A DNA stretch of 64,000 bases from Spizellomyces sp. 'palustris' (taxonomy: Eukaryota; Chytridiomycota; Chytridiomycetes; Spizellomycetales; Spizellomycetaceae), in NCBI GenBank assembly GCA_006535965.1, contig QEAR01000049.1, forward strand, positions 62,001 to 126,000, read 5' to 3'. The first letter of the stretch is position 1. Each line of letters opens with the position of its first letter. This document shows, one piece after another, positions 1 through 11,901 of the stretch. The notes under the pieces are model-generated. The model did no database searches, was not told the origin of the DNA, and saw only the letters and a list, made by a program, of their open reading frames with translations. The translations under genes were made by a program, and so were the position numbers.

Positions 1-292
1 AAAGGTTTTGTGAACCTGCGTTTCCACGAGATCCGTCTGCAAAAACTTCCGAGACTGTTGAGTCGGGGGTATGGTCTCGTTGCACCGTCGCTGACACGGG
101 TAGCAGCACACTGTACTTTGTCGAATCAGATTCATCCTCTTTGACAACAGTATGAACAGTCTCCTCTCCAGACTTCTCAAACAAGTCCGACGACGGAGAC
201 GGTGGATGTCTGACAGGAACATACAAATGGCGTTTTGGCGGAGAGCGGGGAGTGTTGCTATATATCCGCTTATGTATTTTTGGTTGCTCCAT
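1..292 (-). CDS. Unknown disordered protein, N-terminal fragment cut by the left edge
   Basis: On the minus strand an open frame starts with ATG at 290-292 and stays open to the window edge, giving about 97 residues that begin MEQPKIHKRIYSNTPRSPPK. The stretch is rich in Pro, Ser, Thr, Asp and Glu, with no hydrophobic core and no motif I recognise, so it reads as the disordered N-terminus of a longer protein. An in-frame stop lies upstream near 398, which supports this ATG as the start. It is divergent from the coiled-coil gene beginning at 765. Only the 5' end is visible and no function can be assigned. It could also be one exon of a gene with further exons beyond the edge. Confidence 0.5.
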   Translation of the reverse strand, partial: MEQPKIHKRIYSNTPRSPPKRHLYVPVRHPPSPSSDLFEKSGEETVHTVVKEDESDSTKYSVLLPVSATVQRDHTPDSTVSEVFADGSRGNAGSQNL

Positions 293-764
293 GTTTAGAT
301 ACAGTGCGACGGACAGGTTACAGTTGAGTGGAGAGCTGCACAATGCAGTAAGTGTTAATGGAAATCTGAGGAACAGTGTCGACCTTCACCTCGGAGAAGC
401 AAGCGCTTGTATTATAGCAGACATCATTTGTCTACATTTAGAAGTCGCAGGGCACGGTGACTCGCCGGGCGGGGTAGAACCAGAACGCGGACGCTGACCC
501 GGCTTAACGTGTGCACGAAGAGGCGATGACAATGGCTGAGAAGGCCGACCCTGCAGTTGCACCCACCGGGGGTTGGGTGGTGAGCATCAACATACTGAAA
601 CCTTAGTGGCAACGTCTTCAGTTAACTTTGTACATACATAGTATTCGCCCCTACAACCGCCGGAGGCTACGCTGAGGTGCATTCTATTCAATTGCCACCT
701 GCTAAACACGGCCAAAAGCTCAATATGACAGTCTTCTTCGTTTTCTCCTTTTTCCAGCGAGTCC
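293..764. promoter_or_regulatory. Intergenic stretch between two divergent genes
   Basis: About 470 bases lie between the start of the leftward gene (292) and the start of the rightward coiled-coil gene (765), so promoters for both must lie here. I see no clear TATA box, no RNA gene and no convincing small coding frame. The short open frames that cross it differ in composition from the flanking genes. Confidence 0.35.
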
Positions 765-1522
765 ATGGACATATCCCCTTCCGCTGATATTTTGAGACGA
801 CGTGCTACGGAGGACATAGGTACTGAAGGGGGCGGGAAGCTGGAGCTGTGCGATTCGGAGACTTGTACTCTCCGATGTGCTTGGCAAACCCGGAATCGGA
901 ACTCAATAATCTGCATCGTCCATGGCAAAAAATTGCCACCAGATGACGTTCTGACAAGATTGCAATCAAAAGTAGTGCAGTTGACAGAAGCAGTCAAAGC
1001 AAAGGGTTAGTAAACATTGGTGATACCTGGATTCTCACATAATAGGAACCCCCTAACGCTTTGCATTTCAATGCAACAGATGCACAAATCAGTCAGCTTC
1101 AAGAACGGATTGCCAATATGGAATTTATGGCGGAGTCGGCAGTTACCGAAAATGAACTCATCATTGCCGCTGAGACATCCCGATGTGCGACGGAACAGCT
1201 GGAAAATATTGGGTCTGCAATTCGCTCGGTGGCTGATGATACCTCTGCAGTCACCGAAGAATTAGCGCAGGGAGTACCATTGGTTGCTGATGGAAAATCA
1301 GCAGAGGATGTCATGAAGAAGATTGCGTCAAGCAGCTTGGAAGGGGATCGAAAGCGGGAGAGCGTTGCTGAAGAGGACCTGAGGAGTGAAATTGAAAGAC
1401 TACGTCAAAAAGTCGCGGAATTAACCTCAGAAGTGGAAAGCCTGAAGGCGGCAAAAGCGGCGCCACTTCCAGTCTTGGCAAATTCGGGGAGAAAGCTCGA
1501 GCACGTACGAATAGTTTCTTGA
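765..1522 (+). CDS. Coiled-coil protein of unknown function
   Basis: The first exon starts at ATG 765 and ends near 1010 at a GTTAGT donor. The second starts after a CAG acceptor at 1079 and restores the frame (...EAVKAK then DAQISQLQERIANMEF). The protein is rich in Glu, Lys, Leu and Ala with heptad-like spacing, especially around EEDLRSEIERLRQKVAELTS and the following VESLKAAK, so a coiled coil is likely. The frame stops at 1522. A GTACGA donor at about 1507 could instead splice on to a basic Ser/Thr-rich exon near 1570-1640, so the C-terminus is uncertain. No family is recognised. The calponin-homology gene follows on the same strand, and a single joined gene cannot be fully excluded. Confidence 0.55.
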
Positions 1523-1806
1523 CGTCCTTTTATCAGATCTTCTCACGTCCAGCTCCGCTCTGGCACAGGCAACGAAAGCACGACCCTCTCCTCGAACACG
1601 AACAAGTACGAAGAGTCAGGTGGGGTGTAGTTTGCGATTTACCTTGCTATATTATCTCTTCCTCACCTCTCTCTACGCTAGTCCTCTGCTTCAGAGGGCA
1701 CTACAAAGACCCTGGAGCAAGATGTACTGGTGAGCGAAACCTACTCCGACAACCGTCCGTGCACGTCTCTAAACAATGGCGGTTACCCCAGTCTTCCTCT
1801 CCAGAA

Positions 1807-2432
1807 ATGGTTGAAGAGAAGCCCACTGAAGATCCTGCTGTGGAGTTCAAGAAGAAGATTGCAGGAATGGGTGGGATTAACCCTTTGATGGGATTGAATC
1901 CTGGTCTTATGGCTGGACAGTTGAAATCCGGACGTCTGAGTAGGTCCCAGTCACAGGAGACTGGGCTTGAGTTGGGTGATGTTGATGAGAAAGAGCTGAA
2001 GGATTGGATTTTCAAGACCATCGGAGAGTCTAGTCCTACCACCCCTGTAGACCTCAAGGAATTGCTGAAGGATGGTCAAATATTATGTCGGTACGTTTCA
2101 GCTACAAATCGGTGACAATGATTTCGCTTCTGGCTTATGTTTGTCCCCGATGTTGACCATTTGCCAACAGGGTGATGAACGCGGTGCGTCCTGATTCATT
2201 GAAAATCAACACTGGAAAATTCGCCTTCGCTCGGCTTGAGAATATAAACAACTATTTGAAGGCCGCAGAGGCAGCGGGGGTAGCGAAACAGTACAATTTT
2301 TCAGCGACCGACTTGCAGAACGGCGATAATTACACCGCTGTAAGGAGCTCGTGGGGTGTTAATTATACGGTGCATGGTCTAAAATTCAGATTTCCATACA
2401 ATCGTAGGTACTTCAAAATATTGCAAATTTGA
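1807..2432 (+). CDS. Calponin-homology domain protein, Scp1/transgelin-like
   Basis: This is probably an actin-associated protein. From ATG 1807 the protein opens MVEEKPTEDPAVEFKKKIAG and then has a linker before the CH domain. Exon 1 (to 2090) holds the first CH helices, ELKDWIFKTIGE and DLKELLKDGQILCR. After an 80-nt intron, exon 2 (from 2171) continues VMNAVRPDSLKINTGKFAFA and ENINNYLKAAEAAGV, then DLQNGDNYTAV, the usual order in Scp1/transgelin/calponin proteins. The domain's last helix (normally VVN..HALGR) is only roughly present as VNYTVHGLK, and the frame stops at 2432. A GTAAGG at 2340 could be a donor to an exon I did not find. The N-terminal start is also open, because the same frame extends further upstream. 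Confidence 0.65.
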
Positions 2433-2645
2433 GGAAAATCATAACACAGAAAAAGTAGCTAGTTTCTTTGCATGGCTGGTCCTTGGGGTGTACATTTTTG
2501 TTGAAAGAAAGATGTTGATAGCTGGGTGGTTTTTTAAGGTGGACTGTGAGTATTGGCGATACGTGACGCTTCAGTTACCATGGCAACAGCCATAGTGAAG
2601 ACCTTTTGAGATCGTCGCAGTACCAGCGACTCTCGACGCACGACA

Positions 2646-3774
<1,129 letters not shown>

Positions 3775-3922
3775 GGTGTCCTCGAAAACAGGCGTCGCTA
3801 CCTCCCTGCATTTTTGACCACGTACCACTTTACAAATAAACAATCAAATCAATTATACTATTGATGTTAATAGACTATATATATAAGGTAAAATTACAAA
3901 ACGGTGAGGAGACAATGTACAA

Positions 3923-4624
3923 TTAGGCAAAGGCCACAGTAAGAACAGTAACAAAGATAGCGACAACAACACTTAATACGGTCCACTGAGGAATTACAAC
4001 AGCATTTGAAGGCAACTCCAACGGCCTGTTAGAACCTGTTGCTGTTGGAGCCATGGTCGAGACCGGTGTGGGAGTCGGGAGAGTGCACTTGGCTGGATTT
4101 CCTTGGTTTGCCGGGGGAATCGCATTTTGCGGATTCTTGGCAACAATAGCTCCCAGCTTGTTCAAATTCTCGTCATTGAACGGGATCCCACCTCCGCAAG
4201 GGTTGAAAACAGCGTAGATTGGCATTCCACCCTGAGGCACGCTCGTCGCAACGTAGATGAAGTAGATAGACGATGAGTTCACTATGGCTTGGGCACCAGT
4301 GTTTGGAGGACAACTCGGGTTCGGGAACCCAAAGCCCGTTACCGTCAATACATTATTCGCCATATTCGCTCCAGTTCCCTTGTTGTTCCCAAAGGACGCG
4401 TACACACACTGAATGAGCATCGTCGCATTGTAGTTTGCAGCAGATGCGCCTGGGTCTGTCGAGTTTGCGTTGTTAGAGGTGATCGTACCGAGGACGGTGT
4501 ATTGGGATTTTGTCATAAAGCACTCGACATCAGTTGGAAGACAGTTAGGGAACTGAATTTGGGCCAGGGCTGTTGTTGCCGATAAGAGACTGAAGAGCGC
4601 GGTTAGAGCTGTTGTTAGACGCAT
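3923..4624 (-). CDS. Probable GPI-anchored cell-surface protein
   Basis: This 233-residue protein has no visible intron. It starts with a signal peptide (MRLTTALTALFSLLSATTALA), continues with a secreted domain containing seven or eight Cys and several N-glycosylation sequons (NST, NAT, NSS), then a Pro/Thr/Ser-rich stalk (TPTPVSTMAPTATGS) and a C-terminal hydrophobic stretch (WTVLSVVVAIFVTVLTVAFA) with no cytoplasmic tail. That layout is typical of a GPI-anchored wall or plasma-membrane protein. A single-pass membrane protein is the alternative. The domain family is not recognised. It faces TRM8 tail to tail with about 150 bases between them. Confidence 0.75.
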   Translation of the reverse strand: MRLTTALTALFSLLSATTALAQIQFPNCLPTDVECFMTKSQYTVLGTITSNNANSTDPGASAANYNATMLIQCVYASFGNNKGTGANMANNVLTVTGFGFPNPSCPPNTGAQAIVNSSSIYFIYVATSVPQGGMPIYAVFNPCGGGIPFNDENLNKLGAIVAKNPQNAIPPANQGNPAKCTLPTPTPVSTMAPTATGSNRPLELPSNAVVIPQWTVLSVVVAIFVTVLTVAFA

Positions 4625-5084
4625 GATGGATACGTTTGTGTTAGCTGTGGGTGAAGAGTAAGTTTGGGCCTTGGAGGTACGGTGGATATGGACGGGGAGG
4701 GTAGTGAGCGAGATGGGTTGCTTTTGTAAAGATAGCCAAAGGAGGACGCCTCTATCTAGCAGTTTCCACGACTTGCGTGCTGTATCACCATTTTGTCATT
4801 TGATGAACCGCTTCCCTCCCTCCTTGACGTTTTCTGCCGTTTCCGCAGTCGGCCAACGTCGATCGGAGCAAGGAAGGCAGCTGGCAATGTTGATGGCCGC
4901 TACGGTCGTCTTTCCTTTCAACGGGCTGTTTCTATTAATAGTAAACTCAGCGACGCTGTTTTTTTTCATGTGTTTTTATAAACATTGACCCTCGATCCAA
5001 AAAGTTTAATGATATTGGAACATGCAAAATGCATGAATAAATAATGTGTATACAAGTGTGCAAAAAGGAATGGTTCGGGATGGT

Positions 5085-6713
5085 TCAAGCCTTCACTTTT
5101 GAGCTTCGCATCCAGATCCACAACCCAGCCCCGACAGCTGCGACAATACCCACTCCCAGAGTAACCTCCATACCAGACCACCCAGCGTTCCGCGTTCTGG
5201 TCTTGGCTTTCGCTTTAGCTTTTGATACTCTTCTTTTCCTCAATTTAGCAGTCTTTTCTACAGGAGGTTGTTCCTCTACCTTTGCTTCTGTCTTTGTGGC
5301 GGGCTCTTCCATCATGTTAACCTTCACAACGGATAGTTCCAACTCTTTCAAAGCTTTTTCGACGGTGTCCTCCACCTTTTCCTTGCCTCCCGCGTTCTCA
5401 ACCACACGTCGAGCAGCGTTGACAAGACTCTCCACATCCAAGATCTTGCCCGGCTCGACACCATTCACCGTCCTCGCCTCTTTCTCCACTCCGACTAGAA
5501 TATCCAGGCCAATGCCATCGAGCCCCTGAAATTGCGGGGGGAGGTCCAGCTTCGGATCAGCGGCCAACGCTTCTTTCAGCATCTCGACGCCTTGAGAAAT
5601 GTTTTGATCGCAGCCGAATCCATTTATATAGTATAGAGACAGAGACCACAGAGCTCGCGGGTGACGGTAGTCCAATGCCGCTGTAGAGAAATAAGCAAAA
5701 GACTGGGAAATTCCTTCCGCAGAGGAAGGAAGGCCGTTCCCGCCTTCGGCGTACAAGACACCAGCACGCCACATCGCCAATCCCATTAGCTCACGAGTCG
5801 AGGGAGCTTGTGTCGCCCGGTGCTGGCTGACAATATCTCTCAACCGATCCAGATAGCTAACCGCTGTGGCAAAATCCTTTTCTTGGGCCTGCACATCCAA
5901 ACTTTGACTCTCCTCTTCTCCAGGTCGCAACTTGATCAGCCTATCCTGACTCATGGGGGCAAACCATTCGCTCACAATTAAGCAGGCTTCGGGGTGTCCC
6001 AAATCGGCCGCACGCAGGTGATATTCGAAAGCCTTTGCACGATCGCGTTCCACAGGTATATCCTTGTGTACATCCTTACCCAGTTCAAACCATGCTCCCA
6101 ATTTCAGGCACGCCATGATGCTGCCACGTTCTGCGGCTTTACTGTACCATGCCAAAGCACGGTCGGGTTTTGCTAGTCTTTTAAGCATCCAGTCTGCCAG
6201 AAGGAACAACGAGTGAGGGTCCATATCGTCCAAAGCTGCATCTTTCGGCATGGGCGCAGGAGTGTTGAGACCAGATGAAAAAAGAACAGGGTATGCTGGT
6301 GCAGGCATGAATGAGTCGGAAGAACCAGCTTTGGTGAGGTTGAGGTTCAAGAGACGCAAGTCCGTTCTTGCGTCTCTTTGGAGGTCATACACCGAGTCAA
6401 ACTTGTCGATGGGATGAAAAAGCCAGCCAGAGAGGCGAGGAGTCTCCTCTCCTTGAACTTTAACTAAGAGGGTATTTTCCTGTATCTCAACTACATCTCC
6501 CTCACGGCGTTTAGGGTCAAATTCATCTGGAACTGGTAATGTAATGGTCAAAGAATCCTCTGTCTGGGTGACAGTGTAAGCCGCACCATCGAGGAAGGTG
6601 GTCGGAGCAGGAGGGGTTGCGCCTGTCTTGGCCGGTGACATGATGCGTACGCAGTGTGCGTAGGATTCTGGACGGACGACGAAACAACGTAAAAGTATCA
6701 TCGACATTGCCAT
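5085..6713 (-). CDS. CS-like domain plus Sel1/TPR-repeat protein with C-terminal membrane anchor
   Basis: This intronless frame encodes 542 residues. Residues about 45-125 resemble a CS/p23 or small-heat-shock fold (YTVTQTEDSLTITLPVPDEF, then ENTLLVKVQGEE and LSGWLFHPID). Residues about 175-390 hold Sel1-like repeats, seen as ALAWYSKAAERGSIMACLKLG, AFEYHLRAADLGHPEACLI and SFAYFSTAALDYRHPRALWSLS. A Lys/Arg-rich stretch (KLRKRRVSKAKAKAKTRTR) precedes one membrane span (VTLGVGIVAAVGAGLWIWM) and a short basic end, the form of a tail-anchored protein of the ER or mitochondrial outer membrane. The first ATG (6713) gives a basic N-terminus that could be a presequence. A later ATG (MSPAKTG) is possible. 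The function is unknown, but Sel1 repeats usually scaffold protein complexes. Confidence 0.75.
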   Translation of the reverse strand: MAMSMILLRCFVVRPESYAHCVRIMSPAKTGATPPAPTTFLDGAAYTVTQTEDSLTITLPVPDEFDPKRREGDVVEIQENTLLVKVQGEETPRLSGWLFHPIDKFDSVYDLQRDARTDLRLLNLNLTKAGSSDSFMPAPAYPVLFSSGLNTPAPMPKDAALDDMDPHSLFLLADWMLKRLAKPDRALAWYSKAAERGSIMACLKLGAWFELGKDVHKDIPVERDRAKAFEYHLRAADLGHPEACLIVSEWFAPMSQDRLIKLRPGEEESQSLDVQAQEKDFATAVSYLDRLRDIVSQHRATQAPSTRELMGLAMWRAGVLYAEGGNGLPSSAEGISQSFAYFSTAALDYRHPRALWSLSLYYINGFGCDQNISQGVEMLKEALAADPKLDLPPQFQGLDGIGLDILVGVEKEARTVNGVEPGKILDVESLVNAARRVVENAGGKEKVEDTVEKALKELELSVVKVNMMEEPATKTEAKVEEQPPVEKTAKLRKRRVSKAKAKAKTRTRNAGWSGMEVTLGVGIVAAVGAGLWIWMRSSKVKA

Positions 6714-7053
6714 GGCAACAAGAGGAATTCAACGATACGATGCCTCAACCCTGGCTTGATGTGAAGTCCCTCCTTTGAACCTTTTTGCACCGACACCGTA
6801 ACGCTGTCTTTTTTTTTCCAGCATGTTAATGATGTGTGAGTTACAGTCGATAATTAATAAGTAAAGATACAAACTACGATGGGCGCCTATTCAAATTACA
6901 TTATAGACTCCTATCCAAAAAAATAGCATTTCGGAGCGCATACGCCTGGGCCGATGAACGCCGCCATATTTGAAGAAAGAAAGAAGTAAACAATTTCTTA
7001 GTTCTTCTTCGTACTAGAAATAACCGAGACTGACGACAAAGAAAAAGGAAATG

Positions 7054-7493
7054 TCAGTTCGCCTTCTGTTCCTTCTCAACATTCGAATACTGTCCTACAG
7101 ACGCACCAATAATAATGATCAAAATAGCTGCAATGACCCCTCCAAGAATAAGCTTCATCTTCATATCCTTCCACCACATTTGTTTTCGGACCCTGTTTGC
7201 GCCTCGCTTGAATTGTAGCGAGGAGTTTTGAAGGTCCTCTGCACAAGGATACGGAGTCAGTGCGCTGCTATATGCCACACCCATGTTATTGCAAACATAC
7301 CTGTTTTGTCCTGTAGGGTGTCAAGTTGCTCGCCTCTTTGCACGACCTTATTGATATTATCTGTAGGAATTAGAGTCAGCCACCGTCTCGGGAAGAGTCT
7401 TTGCCAGTTGTGCGAGTTTTCACCTTGCATAATGCCGACGACCTCATTCACTTGGTCCTGCACTTGTGCAGTTTTGCCCGACTGTTGCGACAT
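7054..7493 (-). CDS. Synaptobrevin/VAMP-type v-SNARE
   Basis: A vesicle R-SNARE for exocytic or endosomal fusion, of the Snc1/VAMP2 type. Three exons join in phase (7424-7493, 7301-7360, 7054-7238) to give 104 residues. The SNARE helix reads QVQDQVNEVVGIMQDNINKV, VQRGEQLDTLQDKTEDLQNS, SLQFKRGANRVRKQMWWKDM, with the zero-layer Arg in VVQRGEQL. It runs directly into the membrane span (KLILGGVIAAILIIIIGASVG) and a short lumenal tail. The N-terminal extension is minimal, which separates it from longin-type R-SNAREs such as Ykt6. It lies about 150 bases downstream of the end of the CIP2A-like gene, on the same strand. Confidence 0.93.
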
Positions 7494-7642
7494 GGATAGA
7501 TAATGCAGATGAAAAGACGTGAAGTAGTTCAAGATGTGAAATCTCACTTTGACGGAACTTGTGCTCGGTTTAATGACCACCGCGAATGACACCGCCATTC
7601 CTTCCAAAAAGAGATAAATTGCACATTGCAACCATTGGTTAT

Positions 7643-10600
7643 TCAAGGCTCGTGCCCAGTGCCCAGCTCTTCATCAACTTCACCCTTCACCTTTCCCCCA
7701 ACAGCAACCACTCCTTTTCGTTTCCGCAAATTAAGACTATTTAAACTTTGTGCCAATTTCATCACGATTTCATCATGCTCACGCTCCTGGTCGCCGAGCT
7801 CAAGTTGCTGCTCTTTCACCTTTTCCTCTAGGGTGGAAATCCGTGTCTTTTGAGCGACCGTGGTTTGTTGGAATAAAGCTCTCTACACCAGGATTATGAT
7901 TAGATAATGAGCTACTATGTGTCTAGAAGATCCAGTAGGCCGTACCTCTGCCTGCAATTCCTTTAGTTGATATGTTAGATCTTGTATCTCCAGCTGCAGT
8001 TCCTTTTGCCGGGATTTATGCGCTTTTCCCTGTGCATCCTTCTCATGTTCGAGGCAGTGGATATTCTCTGTGGCAGATGCGGCCTGATCCGTCACCTCTC
8101 GAAGGCTATAGAGAAGGTTATGAATAACGGTTCTTATGTGCGCGTGAACATATTGTGAGCAACTCACTTCTCTCGACAACATGCCAATGCTTGCTCGGTT
8201 TCATGATTCTTTTTCTTGTATCTATTTGTTTCTTCCGTCATTTGGGCAAGCTCTCCCTTCATTCTGCTAGTCTCGTGCCTTGCTTCTGAAAGTGACCTTT
8301 GCAAATCCGCGGCCTAGGTGTCAGATTTAAGAACGGTGTTCCATACGTTCCAAATTTGGCAGTTATCGAAGGCATTTTGCTCACCTTTTGGGTCATATCT
8401 GCATTTGTTATTTCGCTTTGTTCGAGAGCAGATGTCTTCTGGTCCAAACATTCCTACAATAGAAGACTCTTATAAGATGTCTAGCTTGGCAGTCAAACTC
8501 CACAGCGACCACCATACAGTTAACCGATCCAGTTCTGCCTATGAATGCCACAGAGCTGTGAGAATTTGAACTAGGTTGCCTTCAGTTTCCATTATCTCAC
8601 CTTCAGGAATTCTGATTTGTTCGAGTGGACTGAGATCTTCCGCTGAGCAATCGCATCTTTGAGCTCCATCTCTTTCCGCATGTTCTCTCGTGTGATAACA
8701 AGCTCCTTTTCCTGAAATTTCCCTGTCTTAAGGACACTCGGCGTTGTTTTGAATATCTCACGGCAGAAAGAGGTTACCAGCTTTTCCAAGGTTGCCAACG
8801 TCTCGTCCACTTCTTTCAACTCGAATCTTTTCTTTGGTTTTGAACAAGTAGTAACTCGACCAAAGTTTGAGTCTACACTGTTCGCATTCTTTACGACAGC
8901 CTTCGCCTGGCAGTCTCCAGCTGCTCTCGATGTATTCAGTCGAGCCAGAGAACGACCAAGCCTGTGGTCAAAGTTCAGTAGCTGAATATATTCAATTTTA
9001 CAATGAGTTTACTGACATTTGTTGGCAATGAGTTGTTCGTGCTACCAGAGCCAGGATACGCTCAATTGTAGAGCAGCAGGAGGATTCGCGTATTATTGTA
9101 GCTAGCGTTTTGGCGACCTCATCGCTTAACAGAAACTAAGAATATGGTCATTGCGGCTTCATCAGCAGGTGGCTCCTGGGTGTTCATCTCACCTCCAGCG
9201 CATACGGCACTTTCTTGGTCTCTCCCAAGTGAGTAATGAGAGTAAAAATAGCGACGCATGCATCCCCACTCTTCATACTACTCCGTAGATACGCAGCGGC
9301 AATTTCCATGGCAATTGATATCCACCGTTCAGTATCAACTGCTTCCATATCCGCCTCGTCCAGATCGAACTGGGGGAATGTAATCAAAGGTGTGAAGAGT
9401 CAAGGCATATGCAAAGGCTATATACTCGGAGGAGAGCAAAAAAATCAATAACAAAGGATATCATCAATCGTTTGGGCAAGTTCTAGCAATTCTTTTTGTG
9501 TCAACCACTGGGCTGATTCATGACTGTCAGATTCGATGTTCATTTGATCTTCTTTGACAGCTTCCAAAGCAGACGCAAGGCAGTCAAGCAACAGGGGTAT
9601 TGACGGGATAAACTGGTCGGCAAGTCGATCAAAGTCATCTTGCGTTACAGATTCATTCTCGAGCTATAAGGCATGAGTCAGTCTTGCACTCCTGTAAGGG
9701 GGAACAAGGCTAATGTGGTACAGTACCGTGATAAGGACGGTTCGCAAAAAGCTACATGCGTTGACGGTGCCGGAGCGGATTTGCATTCCCCGACCATGTT
9801 GCCCGTTACGGCCACGAACGAGCTTCTCTTTCGGCTCAAGGCAATTTTGGGCAATGCATTCCAACGCGTTCGGTACCGCATCGGACTCTAGTACCACTGA
9901 TAGTAGTTGGTGACTATATTTGCAATTTTCCATCATCACCGCAGCAAAACGGCACAACTAATGTGGCATTCAGCATTAATTAGATGCAAAAAATAATCCA
10001 AGGATTCCTCTAGGAGGTTAACATACCTGGGACAAAAGTGCTTGATCTTTCGACAAAGACAGCAGTAATTTGCGTATCACCTGCGAGTCTGACACATATC
10101 TAAAATTCGTCAAAATACCGCCCCTCCTGCCAAGAAGTTTCCTGTCCCAGAACATACCTTTCTAAAGTTCCCACCAATTTCTCTTGCCGGAACATGAGTT
10201 CTAGCAAGTCGATGGCAGCTTCGTGGCACGATTCTTGTGAATTCTGCTTGCTCAATATAGTAACAACTAATTTCCAGGCTTCTTGAACATTTGCATCGCT
10301 AAATAGATTTTGGATGATACTGGTGCATCCAACAAGTTGCACGAGAATTTGGAGGCTGTAAATCACGAGAACCAGGTTCTACGTCACAAAACTAAGTAAG
10401 TTTTATGATAAACAAGCCGTGTACTGAACAAACTGACCTCGTCGCTCAGCATCTTCACCAATCGCCGCAATATTCGCGGTAGTACTGATACGGATATGAG
10501 GGTATTCCTGAACGTCTCAGACTCGCAAAGGTGGGAAAACAATCCCAATATCTCCGAGTTGAGAGTCTCGATTGTCAACCTAGCAACGATATTACCTCAT

Positions 10601-11750
10601 GTAACTCTGATCCTACTCGTGTCCAAAATCCTATTCAACCCACCTTTACTCACATCTTATCACAAAGGATGTCAACAAAGTCCGGTGGAGTGCATTTCAA
10701 CTCGCTTTTGTATGTAACGATACTGAGAAGAGAAACAAGCTACGAATGTACAAAATTATAAAGGGTTCCATGAGACACCGCGCACTCGTAAAAGTCACCT
10801 TTGGAAGCTTGTCAGGACATTTCCTGAGATCAAGGGCCAAGATCTCAATGAGCGGCACTTGAAATACAGCAATAAGTTCCCGCCATAACGAATCCTTCGC
10901 TAAGAAATACAGTCGCGACAAGCAGATAAACATAAAGCTTTGAACAATCTCAGAAGGCAGAACAGCATTGAATCCACCTAGCAGCTCCAATATCTCCTTT
11001 GTTAAGTACAATTCCTTCTCACTGCCCGAGACCCGAAAAACGTCCACTAACTCAGATATCAAATTGTATGCCGCGCAAGCATTTCGCTGTTCAGAGTCAG
11101 AGCCGAGAGGCTGCCAAAATGCTGGCAAACGGAGTAAGGACGGCATTTCACGGAATTCTTCGAGGCAAGGCTAAATATCCAGTGCAGTTCAATGGCTGGT
11201 CAAAGCAATGTAAAAGCCGAATAGATACCGACGGCAATCAGAGGCCGAAGCTTTGTTGAAATTGATCCTGGATGGGAGTGTCTAGAGCCCAGGATCTCTA
11301 GAAGTTGCTCAGAGGCATAATGGGGATGTAGAGGAGGGGTTGGGGATCGTGCCAACATTAGGTGGGATCTTGAAATTCACTTCTTGATAACTTGGTAAGT
11401 CCAAGATCTGATAATGCTCACTTCTGTCCGGAACTCTCGGACGGATACACGCGAAGATATTGGGAAACAACACCCAGCAAACAAATTCAGGTTGGAATAA
11501 TGGAGACGCCCTCGCAAGACGCCCGAGCAGCAAAAATCTCTGAAAATAACCAATCCGTATGTAGCGTCGAGATGGTTCCAGACGATGGAAAGGCACGTTC
11601 CAAGACCAGAATTAATTGTATTCAGTTGCCCTAAACCATAACGCAGATGCACTTTGGTGACGAAACCACCGAGAGGCCAAACATACCTATTTTGAGCATA
11701 CCGTCAGGGAGAGAGCAGGCTGAGAACTTCTTAAAGCAGCTAGCAAACAT
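7643..11750 (-). CDS. CIP2A-like protein: ARM-type helical repeats followed by a long coiled coil
   Basis: A multi-exon minus-strand gene ending at TGA 7643-7645. The N-terminal half is ARM-like: PDFVDILCDKM, then LNSEILGLFSHLCES, a helix ending RILRRLVKMLSDE, VIYSLQILVQLVGCTSIIQN, LFSDANVQEAWKLVVTIL and CHEAAIDLLELMFRQEKLVG. This order tracks human CIP2A (LGLLANLCRHN ... VVVFALSILSSLTL ... DLLMDLL) as I remember it. The C-terminal half is coiled coil across at least six exons (8601-8962, 8385-8453, 8168-8314, 7946-8109, 7643-7883); it opens KISVHSNKSEFLKECLDQKT, like human KLSTLASKESRLQDLLETK, and closes EHDEIVMKLAQSLNSL. In animals CIP2A inhibits PP2A and binds TOPBP1. The 5' exons are unsure: one candidate start is at 11750 (MFASCFKKFS), and 11146 is another. 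An unrelated ARM plus coiled-coil protein is the alternative. Confidence 0.65.
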
Positions 11751-11901
11751 TTCTCTGCCTCGCAGGCAATCACAGTCCCAATAAACTATGCCATGCTACA
11801 CTAGTGGATGTATTTCTTCGGTTACCTCCCCTGCCCTATGTCATATGCTGTCACACTAGCTATCTATTGCAAGCAACACTACATACTGATGTCTGATCGT
11901 T

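Noticed and set aside
5044-5529. Plus-strand open frame opposite the Sel1-repeat gene
   Set aside because: Its composition is the antisense of the Lys/Ala-rich tail and anchor of the minus-strand gene.
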